From Ectothiorhodospira mobilis (GTDB lineage Bacteria > Pseudomonadota > Gammaproteobacteria > Ectothiorhodospirales > Ectothiorhodospiraceae), in assembly GCF_900114895.1 (NCBI RefSeq), contig NZ_FOUO01000020.1, positions 1-34,927 on the forward strand: a DNA stretch of 34,927 nucleotides, written 5' to 3'. This document shows positions 28,801 through 34,927 of this stretch, piece by piece. Position numbers and translations under genes: made by a program. Positions within the stretch are counted from its first letter, which is position 1, and the number at the start of each line of letters is the position of its first letter. Under the pieces are notes generated by a model. The model had not been told where the DNA came from and did not search any database. It saw only the letters and a list, made by a program, of their open reading frames with translations.

Positions 28801-29636
28801 TCATTGCCGGCGCTGCGGGAGAAGGCCGTGGCGTTGAGCACCAGGGAGACGCCGTGCTCGCGGCAGAGCCGGCGCACGGCCTCCAGGCAGAGGCCGTCCT
28901 TGAGGGAGACCACGGCGATGGGCAGGGGGTTGAGACCGCGTTCCAGCAGCCCCCGGCACAGGGCCTCGATGACCCGGGTGTTCCCCGCCTGCAGGTGGGC
29001 CCGGTAGAACGGCAGGGCGACCCGGGGGGCCCCGGGGATCCACCGCGCCTGCCATTCCGCCACCGTGGCCGTCTCCTTCCCGGGGTGGAAGATGCTCACC
29101 CGGGGCAAAGGCCGCGGTGGCGGCACCTCCAGGGGCATGTCGAAGAAGGTAGCCCCCAGATAGCGGTAGAAGGCGCGGATGTTGGCGCTGCCCCCGGCCT
29201 TGAGATACTGCCACAGGGTGCGGGACACCTCGGGGGGGACCGTGCTCTTCATGAGCAGGTTGTGGTCCTCGCTGTGGTCGCCGGAGAACATGGCCAGGGG
29301 AATGCCCTTGCGCCGGCACAGGGCCACCACCTGCTCCGTGCCGTAGGGCCAGTAGCTCTCCCCTCCCAGGTGATCGATGAGGATCAGACGGGCCTTTTGC
29401 AGTACCTCCTCGACATAGAGATCCACCGAGGCCGGCTGGCCGAGATAGAGGAGATTGGCCAGCCGCACCGAGGGATAATCCGCCCATCCCCGGGCCCGGG
29501 GGCATTCGGCGGCCAGCAGCGCGAGGGTGGTATCCGCCGCGCTGAGGAGGACGATGTCCGCCGGATCCTGGTCCATGCGGGTGATCACCGAGGGATCGTC
29601 CACGAACCCACCGGGCTGGGCCGCCAGCAGGTGCAT
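25863..29636 (-). CDS. cobN: Cobaltochelatase large subunit
   Basis: The 1257-aa subunit binds hydrogenobyrinate a,c-diamide and inserts Co(II) in the aerobic cobalamin pathway, homologous to the ChlH/BchH subunit of Mg chelatase. Characteristic segments are AIVHVGKHGSLEWLPGKSVAL, FIVNDPGEGTQAKRRSQAVI, HLMPPLTRAENYGP, ALGQKSARLTVEKYIQENGD and MRTGGDDMAQAMALIGVRP. Length agrees with CobN (about 1275 aa). The start ATG 29636 overlaps the cobW stop by one base (TGATG), indicating translational coupling, and chlD follows after 6 nt. A long open frame on the opposite strand is a GC-driven shadow. Confidence 0.97.
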   Translation of the reverse strand: MHLLAAQPGGFVDDPSVITRMDQDPADIVLLSAADTTLALLAAECPRARGWADYPSVRLANLLYLGQPASVDLYVEEVLQKARLILIDHLGGESYWPYGTEQVVALCRRKGIPLAMFSGDHSEDHNLLMKSTVPPEVSRTLWQYLKAGGSANIRAFYRYLGATFFDMPLEVPPPRPLPRVSIFHPGKETATVAEWQARWIPGAPRVALPFYRAHLQAGNTRVIEALCRGLLERGLNPLPIAVVSLKDGLCLEAVRRLCREHGVSLVLNATAFSRSAGNDGEPALVDDLPVLQVLFSGGNRAAWEESPHGLQPRDIAMQVALPEMDGAIISRAVSFKGRDHRCPHTQSDVVRYQPREERIAFVSELARRWCQLRRRPNADKRLGLVLANYPTREGRLGNGVGLDTPASVIAILRRLAAEGYGVEDIPADGEALMARLRQGVTNDPDRRAARPAHQSLAMAEYRAFFETLPEENRRAVLQRWGAPEDDPMVRRQRFMIAGIRCGRVFVGIQPARGYDLDMMANYHDPDLVPPHAYLAFYLWLRQRFDCDAIVHVGKHGSLEWLPGKSVALGETCWPDLVFGPMPHLYPFIVNDPGEGTQAKRRSQAVIIDHLMPPLTRAENYGPVRDLERQVDEYYEALMLDRRRAGALRRQILETIVDQDLHRDLGLDAPRSEAEEQLLLNRTDAYLCELKESQIRDGLHVFGHSPAGRQERDTLLALCRFPTGSGRDGDDSLIRALARDLGLGEGFDPLDADWETPWEGSRPACLVSVLEEPWRHQGDTRERLEALARRVLAHGLPQDGTQWHHTRRVLERIEHRLLPDLRACGPQELGQLCRGLEGRFVPPGPSGAPSRGRPDVLPTGRNFFSVDARAIPTATSWALGQKSARLTVEKYIQENGDYPRAIGLSVWGTSTMRTGGDDMAQAMALIGVRPRWAAGSHRVTDFEILPLSALGRPRIDVTLRISGLFRDAFAQVIRLFDAAVQAVAGLDEPEDMNPLRARIRRETEELTSRGLDAETARRQAGYRIFGARPEAYGAGIQGLMESGNWQSDADLARAYVQWGGHAYGQHQEGDAAQESLTRRLGGLDLVLHNQDNREHDLLDSDDYYQFQGGMTAAVRHFSGRQPRVYCGDHSHPASPRIHTLEHEISRVVRARVTNPKWIEGAMRHGYKGAAEMAATVDYLFAYDATARVVRDDQYARVTDAYINDPRARGFLLRHNPDALHEMCERLLEAMERGLWAHPGPYRQQLQSHLIDAEEHLEE

Positions 29637-30745
29637 CAGCCCACGTCCTCGACGATGCAGGGGTCCAAGACGCGGCGCAGGGCCTCGGCCTGCAGATCCC
29701 GGCCGATGCACATGAGCCGGGTCCCTCGCCGCTCGTCCGGCCCCCAGGGGCGGTCGAAATAGCTCTCGAAGCGGGTGCCCACCCCCTGCACCACCAGACG
29801 CATCGGCTTCCCGGGCAGGTGGGCGAAGCCCTTGATGCGATAGATGGGGAAGCGGGCGGCCAGGGTCTCCAGACGCTCCATCAGCCGCTCCCGGTCCACC
29901 CCGGGCAGCTCCAGCAGGATGGAGTCGAAGGCATCGTGATCCTGATGATGGTGATGGTGATGGTGATGGTGATGGCCATGATCATGGCCCGCATGGGCGT
30001 GTCCGTGATGATCCGGACGCAGATGGATGCCCTCCTCGGAGGCATGGCCCAATCCCAGCAGGAGGGCGGGATCCAGGCGGCCGTGATGGCTGTGGATGAT
30101 CTTCACCTGGGGCGGCAGCTCAGCCCGCACCAGGGCCTCCACCCGCTGCAGATCCGCGGCCTCCACCTGGTCCGTCTTGCTCAGCACCACCAGGTCCGCG
30201 GCGGTGAGCTGATCCTCGAAGAGTTCGTGCAGCCCGGAGAGGTGATCCAGATTGGGATCCTCCCGGCGCTGCCGGTCCACGGCCTTGGGATCGGCGGCGA
30301 ACTGCCCCCGGGCCGTGGCGGGGGTGTCCACCACGGTGATCACCGCGTCCACCGTGCAGCCGGTCTGGATCTCCGGCCAGTTGAAGGCCTGCACCAGGGG
30401 CTTGGGCAGGGCCAGGCCCGAGGTCTCGATAAGGATATGGTCGATCTGGTCGCGCCGCTCCATGAGGGCCTGCATCACCGGGTAGAACTCCTCCTGCACC
30501 GTGCAGCACAGGCAGCCGTTGGCCAGTTCGTACATGGTCCCGGAAGTTTCATCACCTTCTACGTCACAGCCCAGTCCGCATCCCTGCAGGAGATCCCGGT
30601 CGATACCCAGTTCGCCGAACTCGTTGACGATGACGGCGATGCGGCGCCCGCCGGCGTTTTCCAGGACATGACGCAGCAGGGTGGTCTTACCGCTGCCGAG
30701 AAACCCCGTGAAGATGGTGGTGGGGATCTTGGTGGTGTTGAGCAT
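29636..30745 (-). CDS. cobW: CobW, GTPase of the COG0523 family in cobalamin synthesis
   Basis: The 369-aa G3E-family GTPase probably delivers or loads cobalt for the CobN chelatase. It has a P-loop GFLGSGKTTLL at 14-24, the metal-binding GCLCC motif, ETSGLALPKP for the switch region, and LSKTD for guanine specificity. A His-rich segment of about 10 consecutive His with nearby HDHGH and HDH lies between the GTPase domain and the C-terminal CobW_C domain, suited to binding Co, Ni or Zn. The start ATG 30745 has AAGGAGG 4 nt upstream. The open frame upstream is unrelated. It follows the TonB receptor by 86 nt and is coupled to cobN. Confidence 0.95.
   Translation of the reverse strand: MLNTTKIPTTIFTGFLGSGKTTLLRHVLENAGGRRIAVIVNEFGELGIDRDLLQGCGLGCDVEGDETSGTMYELANGCLCCTVQEEFYPVMQALMERRDQIDHILIETSGLALPKPLVQAFNWPEIQTGCTVDAVITVVDTPATARGQFAADPKAVDRQRREDPNLDHLSGLHELFEDQLTAADLVVLSKTDQVEAADLQRVEALVRAELPPQVKIIHSHHGRLDPALLLGLGHASEEGIHLRPDHHGHAHAGHDHGHHHHHHHHHHQDHDAFDSILLELPGVDRERLMERLETLAARFPIYRIKGFAHLPGKPMRLVVQGVGTRFESYFDRPWGPDERRGTRLMCIGRDLQAEALRRVLDPCIVEDVG
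29947..29981. repeat. GATGGT hexanucleotide microsatellite coding the CobW His tract
   Basis: On the plus strand GATGGT is repeated nearly six times. On the minus strand this reads as alternating CAC and CAT codons and forms most of the polyhistidine run of CobW. Each lost or gained unit changes the tract by two His without shifting the frame. Confidence 0.9.
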
Positions 30746-30831
30746 ATCGCCTCCTTGGGCAGGATCCGGGGCGCGTCGTTGGGGCCGCGCCCGGACCTTT
30801 GGTTCATGGATGCCTGGGGGTTGATGCGGCC

Positions 30832-32994
30832 TCAGAAACGGTAGCGGGCCCCCACCCGGAAGAACCGGCCGGGATCGGCATACAGTGAGGTGTCGTTCCC
30901 CCGGTCCATGAGATTGTCGATGCCGGCGCGCAGGGAGAGGTCCTGCCACCGGGGCGGCCGATACACCGCGGCCAGATCCATCAGGGCATAGGCCTGATCC
31001 CGCTCGGTGTTGGCGGCGTCCACGTAGCGTTCCCCCTGCCCCCGCAGGCGCAGATCCAGGTCCAGGTGCGGTGTGGGGGCCCAGCCCAGGCGGGCCACGC
31101 CGATGAAATCCGGGGTCTGGGTCAGTTCCCGGTCCGTCTCCCGGTCGACGGCCTCCAGCCAGGTGGCGTTCAGCCCCAGCCGGACCCGATGGGGCAGATC
31201 CAGCCGCAATACGGTCTCCAGGCCCCGGATGCGGGCATCCTGGATGTTCTTGAAGGTGAGATAGTCCCCGTCGCCCCGGGTCTTGGCGATCAGGTCGTCG
31301 TAGCGGGTCTCGAACACACCCACCTCGTAGGTCAGGCCCGGGGCCCTGGCGGCCCCCGCCACATGCCCCGAGATCCCCAGGTCCAGGGTCCGGCTGCGCT
31401 CCGGATCCAGCTCATGGGCCTGCTTACCTACGGCGGGCTCCACCACGTCCGACCCCAGCACGAGCCGGCCCCGGGGGTCCCGGGTATAGACCGTGTAGGA
31501 GCGCGCCTCCGGGATCTTGAACCCCTCGGCGTAATGGGCCCGCAGGCGCAGCCCGGGGGTGAGCCGATGCACCACCCCCGCCTGCAGGGCGGTGTTGTCC
31601 ACCGCTTCCGAGGTGTCGTCGTGACGCACGCCATAGATCAGGTCGGTATGGGGCGTGACGGCCCACTGGTGCTGCACGAAGACGCCGGTGAGCCATTGCC
31701 GCGTCACCGGGTCCCGGGCCTGGGCCCGGTCCTCGTATTCCCGGTCCAGGTGCTGCACCCCCACCTGCAGACGATGATCCGGGCCGGGGGACCAGGTGGC
31801 CATCAGGTCGTGGGTCTCATCGGTGAAGGTCACACGTCGGGTGCCGAAATCGCTGTCGGACTGCCGGGCAAAGCCCATGTCCTGCCATGGCACCACGTAG
31901 ACGTGGCGGTCCATGCGAAAGCGGCTGCGGTCCACGCGGTAACTCAGTTCCAGAGCCTCGCCGGCCATCCAGTCCACCCGGGCCGACAGGTCCCGGCGGC
32001 GGCTGTCCTCCACCTGGCGCACGGGAGTGTTGAGGGTGCTGCGCAACCGACCCTCTTCATCCGTCTCGGCCGTGGGCACGGGCAGATCGGTCTGGATGAA
32101 ACGCCGCTCCCGGTCATCGCCGAGCAGGCCCGCCTCCAACCCCACACGGACGCGATCACTGACCCAGTGTTCCAGGTGGGCCTGCAGGTGATGCTGATCC
32201 GCCGAGGCCCGGTGGTCCTCCTCCAGGCTATAGGTATCGCGGATGCCGGTATTCCCCAGCTGCGAAGGTGTCTGCAGGGTCTCCCCGGTCTTCACCCGGA
32301 TCCGGGCCAGGGCCTCCTCTGAGTGCGCATCGCGGCTCAGTGCACCGGCGGTGATGCGCCAGCGGGTGTCCCGGTCGCCAGCGGAAAAGGTCGCCGAGGG
32401 CGCCAGCAGTCCGCCCTCGGCGACCCCGTTCAGGCCGGCGTTGACATCCAGCGCGGCGGAAAACCCCTCCTGTGGAGACCGGGTCACCACGTTGATGACC
32501 CCGCCCAGGGCATCGGAACCATACAGCACGCTGCCCGGTCCCTTGACGATCTCCACCCACTCCACCTGCTGCACCGGGATGCGGCTGAAGGCGTCGCCCC
32601 GCCCGGAGGTGCCGGTGATGCGCCGGCCGTTGACCAGGAAGACGGCATCCTGGGTCCGCGCACCGCGAATGGACACCCGGTCGCCATCGGCGGGCACGTA
32701 GATACCCGCGATCTTCATCAGGGCCTCATCCAGCGTGGAGGCCCCGGTGCGCCGGATCTGCTCCGGGGTGACCACCTGCATCCCCACCGTGCTGCGGGAG
32801 AGGGTGCGGGGCGAACGGGTGGGCGCCGTCACGGTCAGTTCCGGCAGCCGGGCCGTGCCCCCCTCTGCCCCGGGCGGCGGCACGGTCTCTTCAGCAGGCG
32901 ATGCCCTTTCCTGGGCAGGGGATGGAAGACAAAAGGCAAACAGGGGCAGACCAAGGGCCAGACCCGCAACCAGGGGTTGGGTTCTCGATGTCAT
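30832..32994 (-). CDS. TonB-dependent outer-membrane receptor, BtuB-like (probable B12/corrinoid)
   Basis: This 720-aa outer-membrane transporter has a signal peptide (LVAGLALGLPLFAFCLPSPAQ). A likely TonB box (LTVTAPTRS, compare the VVTA type of BtuB) and a plug domain follow (VTPEQIRRTGASTLDEALMK, RGARTQDAVFLVNGRRITG, VEWVEIVKGPGSVLYGSDAL, GGVINVVTR). The 22-strand barrel ends in the expected aromatic FRVGARYRF, recognised by the BAM machinery. It is longer than E. coli BtuB (614 aa). Its location under a cobalamin riboswitch and beside cobW-cobN makes a corrinoid, or cobalt chelate, the likely cargo. The ATG 32994 lacks a clear Shine-Dalgarno and is preceded by two small hairpins. Confidence 0.9.
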   Translation of the reverse strand: MTSRTQPLVAGLALGLPLFAFCLPSPAQERASPAEETVPPPGAEGGTARLPELTVTAPTRSPRTLSRSTVGMQVVTPEQIRRTGASTLDEALMKIAGIYVPADGDRVSIRGARTQDAVFLVNGRRITGTSGRGDAFSRIPVQQVEWVEIVKGPGSVLYGSDALGGVINVVTRSPQEGFSAALDVNAGLNGVAEGGLLAPSATFSAGDRDTRWRITAGALSRDAHSEEALARIRVKTGETLQTPSQLGNTGIRDTYSLEEDHRASADQHHLQAHLEHWVSDRVRVGLEAGLLGDDRERRFIQTDLPVPTAETDEEGRLRSTLNTPVRQVEDSRRRDLSARVDWMAGEALELSYRVDRSRFRMDRHVYVVPWQDMGFARQSDSDFGTRRVTFTDETHDLMATWSPGPDHRLQVGVQHLDREYEDRAQARDPVTRQWLTGVFVQHQWAVTPHTDLIYGVRHDDTSEAVDNTALQAGVVHRLTPGLRLRAHYAEGFKIPEARSYTVYTRDPRGRLVLGSDVVEPAVGKQAHELDPERSRTLDLGISGHVAGAARAPGLTYEVGVFETRYDDLIAKTRGDGDYLTFKNIQDARIRGLETVLRLDLPHRVRLGLNATWLEAVDRETDRELTQTPDFIGVARLGWAPTPHLDLDLRLRGQGERYVDAANTERDQAYALMDLAAVYRPPRWQDLSLRAGIDNLMDRGNDTSLYADPGRFFRVGARYRF

Positions 32995-33002
32995 CTGTCT
33001 GG

Positions 33003-33038
33003 GCGCAGGATGCGCCGGGTTGGTGTAGGGCCTACACC
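33003..33038 (-). promoter_or_regulatory. Two hairpins just before the btuB-like start
   Basis: On the minus strand GGTGTAGG-C-CCTACACC (33038-33022) is an almost perfect palindrome. It is followed by GGCGCA-TCC-TGCGCC (33016-33002), which ends about 8 nt before the ATG. No Shine-Dalgarno is visible between them and the start. They lie where the riboswitch expression platform should be and may control ribosome access. No T-run follows, so a terminator mechanism is not supported. Confidence 0.4.
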
Positions 33039-33133
33039 ACGGGGAAGAAAAACGGATCCAGGGGAAGGGTCACATAGGGATCGACAGGCCCCGGTAACCG
33101 ACAAGCCGCACCCCGCGGCACGCGTACCAAAGG

Positions 33134-33352
33134 CTGCAGGCCGGTCTCCGGGCTCGCGGCTGGACAGGAAAGGTCCCCTGTCCCGTGGATCCGCCTTCCC
33201 GTGAGATGCGCCTCATGACGACACCCCACAGTGGCCTGTAGACCCATTTCTCGCCGCTTACCGTTGCGGGGGCAGCGCCGGACTGACCGTGGATTCACGG
33301 CTTCACCGGCTTCCCGTTTAACTCCGGATGCATACACCGGGGCACCTGCAAG
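33134..33352 (-). ncRNA. Cobalamin (adenosylcobalamin) riboswitch
   Basis: The minus strand shows the conserved elements in order. They are GCAGGTGCC near the 5' end (33350-33341), TTAAACGGGAAGCCGGTG, CTGCCCCCGCAACGGTAAGC (about 33275-33256), the B12-box AGGCCACTGTGG (about 33236), GGGAAGGCGG, and the closing GAGCCCGGAGACCGGCCTGC (to about 33137). This is a full aptamer of the B12 class. It lies about 140 nt upstream of the BtuB-like receptor and should reduce receptor expression, and perhaps that of the following cobW-cobN-chlD genes, when the coenzyme is abundant. No intrinsic terminator with a T-tract is evident after it, so control may act on translation. Confidence 0.95.
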
Positions 33353-33385
33353 CCTGGTCCATCCCGGGATCTCCCCGGGACGGGG

Positions 33386-33425
33386 GATCCGCGGTGGAAA
33401 GGCAGGCGCCCCGCCACTGCGGATC
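33386..33425. other. Extended hairpin upstream of the riboswitch
   Basis: GATCCGCGGTGG (33386-33397) pairs with CCACTGCGGATC (33414-33425) with one G-U or mismatch position and a 16-nt loop. It lies between the low-GC cassette region and the aptamer. It has no T-tract on either strand. It may be an outer part of the leader RNA or the end of an upstream transcript. The rest of 33426-33595 shows nothing I can name. Confidence 0.4.
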
Positions 33426-33595
33426 ACGGCGCGATACCCTAGTCGCATTTCCCCCCGAATACAACCGCCCCCCTTCCGGGGCAGCCACCCGGTAATCTGA
33501 TCTCGTTCTACCTGAGTCAGCTTCCTGCATGCCTCATCGGTACGCCTGAATGGGTTTGGGGTAAGAACCACCTATTCTACGGCGGCAGCTGACCC

Positions 33596-33637
33596 TCCCT
33601 CTATCCGATCAGGCGTTGCGCTTATTCTGTGAATTCA
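33596..33637. repeat. 42-nt direct repeat, right copy
   Basis: This is the partner of 284-325 (40 of 42 identical, same orientation). It spans the last eight codons and stop of the J-domain gene and 13 bases beyond. It marks the boundary between the GC-rich block and the low-GC cassette-like tail. Confidence 0.85.
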
Positions 33638-34085
33638 CGAGTTGCTCATATGCTTCATTTATTAGATGCATCAAGAAATTGCTACCTTCTTTGTCTGGAT
33701 GGAGCTTTTGTGATAGCTGCCTGTAGCGTGACTTCAGTTCCTTTTGGTCAGGGACGTAAGTGAATCCAAAGACCTCTAGTGGATTGATTGCATTTATCGA
33801 ATAACCTTGCCCGTACCTATTACCGAAACGCAACGACTGATTCTCTTGCATGAGTTTTTGATAATCTTGTTGGAGCGAATTTAGCTGTGCCTGCAACCTT
33901 ACAATTTCAGATTTTTCATTTTGCTTCGCCAGCTCAATGGCACTACTAGCATTGAATGCGGAAACATCCATGCAGAATGCGTAACCTTGTTCATAGTAAT
34001 GCCCCAATTCCCATTGAGTATTCGGGTTCGTGAGAACAGCCAGATATTCTTCACCCTTCTTTAGTACAACGTAATGGTAATACAT
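33609..34085 (-). CDS. Small protein with a C-terminal J-domain (DnaJ-like)
   Basis: The 158-aa protein has three parts. The N-terminal part (1-45) has no recognised fold (KKGEEYLAVLTNPNTQWELG, EQGYAFCMDVSAF). A probable coiled coil spans about 50-85 (rich in Gln, Leu, Glu). A J-domain-like C-terminus from about 102 has the HPD tripeptide at 129-131 (YRQLSQKLHPDKEGS) and the closing helix FLMHLINEAYEQLV. The HPD loop is what J-proteins use to stimulate Hsp70 ATPase, so a DnaK co-chaperone role is inferred. Codon use is far more AT-rich than the housekeeping genes. The start ATG 34085 has AGGA 7 nt upstream and lies 28 nt after an attC site, as in an integron cassette. The last residues and stop lie in the 42-nt repeat, so the natural 3' end may have been replaced. 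Confidence 0.8.
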   Translation of the reverse strand: MYYHYVVLKKGEEYLAVLTNPNTQWELGHYYEQGYAFCMDVSAFNASSAIELAKQNEKSEIVRLQAQLNSLQQDYQKLMQENQSLRFGNRYGQGYSINAINPLEVFGFTYVPDQKELKSRYRQLSQKLHPDKEGSNFLMHLINEAYEQLVNSQNKRNA

Positions 34086-34113
34086 ACGTAAATCCTAGAT
34101 TGTGTGCCAAGAA

Positions 34114-34201
34114 GCCTAACGATAAGCTGAGCCGCGCCGCCAAAGGCGCCGAGCCACAAATGCAAACGTGTCACGGCGTCGGCTCGACCGCATTTTTAGC
34201 G
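34114..34201 (-). other. Integron-type attC recombination site
   Basis: On the minus strand the site ends with GTTAGGC (34120-34114), a perfect GTTRRRY core. Inner arms GAGCCG-A-CGCC (34185-34175) and GGCGCGGCTC (34138-34129) pair fully except for one unpaired A, which is an extrahelical T on the plus (bottom) strand. The arms closely resemble those of aadA-type attC sites (AGCCGACGCCG and CGGCGCGGCT). The outer left core is degenerate (GCTAAAA instead of a full RYYYAAC). The stop codon of the preceding gene lies inside the site, as is common for cassettes. Confidence 0.8.
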
Positions 34202-34636
34202 CGACATCTCGGAATGGGATGAATGGAGGAAAAACGCGTACACGATGGACGTATAAAACCATAGAGGTATAAGCCCTGTGTTTGCGACAATCTCTGCACC
34301 ACCTGCAATGCCATATATCCCGAAAGCCAAAAAGAACGCTGCGGCCACCAGCATCCAATCGCTGTTCGTGTAGTGATCGGCAAGACTAACTATCGCATAG
34401 ACCAATCCACCGATAACCGATGCCCAAAGCCCTTTACCAATAAATATTAACAAGAACATTGTTATCAGCACTACTTGCGACCCACCTTCGGGAAGGCTCA
34501 CAGACCCCATGTTGCCTGCATCGATCTGCATCCCAGTCTGTAATATCCAGCTGGCCATAATCATCGGAAATGCGAGAACCTTCGACAGATCTTGAAGGCT
34601 TTTCACGTTCGAAAAATTTGGCACCAACTCTTTCAT
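34196..34636 (-). CDS. Small multi-pass membrane protein, probable integron cassette gene
   Basis: This 146-aa protein of unknown function has about four hydrophobic segments: LAFPMIMASWILQ, VVLITMFLLIFIGKGLWASV then GGLVYAIVSLA, WMLVAAAFFLAFGIYGIAGG, and LIPLWFYTSIVYAFFL. I do not recognise a family. GC content is low compared with the main block. The TAA stop overlaps the left end of the attC site that follows, the usual layout of a gene cassette. No Shine-Dalgarno is evident before ATG 34636; cassette genes often lack one. Confidence 0.72.
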   Translation of the reverse strand: MKELVPNFSNVKSLQDLSKVLAFPMIMASWILQTGMQIDAGNMGSVSLPEGGSQVVLITMFLLIFIGKGLWASVIGGLVYAIVSLADHYTNSDWMLVAAAFFLAFGIYGIAGGAEIVANTGLIPLWFYTSIVYAFFLHSSHSEMSR

Positions 34637-34764
34637 AGCGCTAACCCAGATATCTCATTAAATCCACTCACCCTTGCTCGCCGGGCTTTTCTTCCATCGA
34701 CCGTAGGGAGCCAGTCCTTTCCAATCCAGAGATGAGCCTGAAGGGGAGTGATGGGTGAGGCTGT

Positions 34765-34927
34765 TCAGGCGGCCGGGTTTTGGGTTTTGTTGATGGAACG
34801 AAACAGATCAGCCCGGGCCTGGTTGAGCTGCCGGGCGGCCTCATTGTCGCTGATGGCGTAGGCGACTGCATCCAGTTGTTCGAAGGTGATGCCGGGCTTG
34901 AGGTAGTGGTCGGCTCCGGGCAGGGAT
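34765..34927 (-). CDS. C-terminal fragment of an unknown protein (cut by window edge)
   Basis: The frame enters from the right edge and gives 53 residues, including LKPGITFEQLDAVAYAISDN and ARQLNQARADLFRSIN, before a TGA at 34767-34765. It is hydrophilic and probably helical. The composition looks like a real coding tail. I do not recognise the family. Between its stop and the next gene lie 128 nt with a CTCACCC/GGGTGAG inverted pair and a weak attC-like layout. Confidence 0.5.
   Translation of the reverse strand, partial: SLPGADHYLKPGITFEQLDAVAYAISDNEAARQLNQARADLFRSINKTQNPAA

Noticed and set aside
26247-29762. 1171-aa open frame on the plus strand opposite cobN
   Set aside because: It is a long shadow of cobN produced by high GC at third positions. 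The repetitive composition has no recognisable domain, while cobN on the other strand is clear.
33032-33571. 179-aa minus-strand frame over the riboswitch
   Set aside because: It spans the conserved cobalamin aptamer, whose RNA motifs explain the sequence. The peptide has no homology features.
34640-34770. Second attC-like site upstream of the small membrane-protein gene
   Set aside because: It has a CTCACCC/GGGTGAG pair and GGTTAGCGC near the ATG, but the core does not fit GTTRRRY fully and the inner arms are weak. Too uncertain to list as a site.

Overview
This window looks like a chromosomal segment of a GC-rich gammaproteobacterium. The block from leuC to purF has the gene order known from Pseudomonas and from purple or haloalkaliphilic sulfur bacteria. 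The Ectothiorhodospiraceae/Chromatiales are my best guess, by inference from synteny and from the cobN-chlD pair. Almost every gene lies on the minus strand. The only plus-strand genes are a transposase remnant at the left edge and one LysR regulator.

Layout. (1) 1-660: the 3' end of an IS66-family element and a gene-free stretch. (2) 660-3552: malate synthase G and a secreted L,D-transpeptidase. (3) 3554-20915: a long housekeeping block. In transcription order (high to low coordinate) it is leuC-leuD-leuB, asd, fimV, an EcfT/CbiQ-like membrane gene, truA, trpF-trpB-trpA, accD, folC, dps, dedD, cvpA and purF. It covers leucine, tryptophan, aspartate-family, fatty-acid, folate and purine synthesis. 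dps and the EcfT-like gene are extra to the usual order. (4) 20916-21359: a gap filled by 117-bp tandem repeats, then a divergent LysR regulator. (5) 22309-22841: a YefM-YoeB toxin-antitoxin pair with a palindromic operator. (6) 22928-24076: an HcaT-like MFS transporter. (7) 24130-33352: a B12 module made of a cobalamin riboswitch, a BtuB-like TonB receptor, cobW, cobN and a chlD-type gene split by a frame change. (8) 33596-34927: a low-GC tail with a J-domain protein, an integron-type attC site, a small membrane protein and a truncated gene, which reads as a fragment of a gene-cassette array.

The most interesting system is the cobalt chelatase. The AAA+ half and the VWA half of ChlD are in different frames. 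They meet at an A AAA AAG slippery heptamer that is in phase, followed 7 nt later by a perfect 8-bp GC hairpin and preceded by an SD-like purine run. This has all the parts of a programmed -1 frameshift signal. It would give two products, a small ChlI-like AAA+ subunit and a full ChlD-like subunit, to work with CobN in inserting cobalt into the corrin ring. No separate chlI, cobS or cobT is seen here. CobW would handle the metal, and the riboswitch would repress uptake (and perhaps the whole run) when B12 is plentiful.

The right-hand attC site keeps the hallmark imperfect inner arms with an extrahelical base, but no integrase lies in the window. A 42-nt near-identical sequence occurs at both ends of the housekeeping block (284-325 and 33596-33637).
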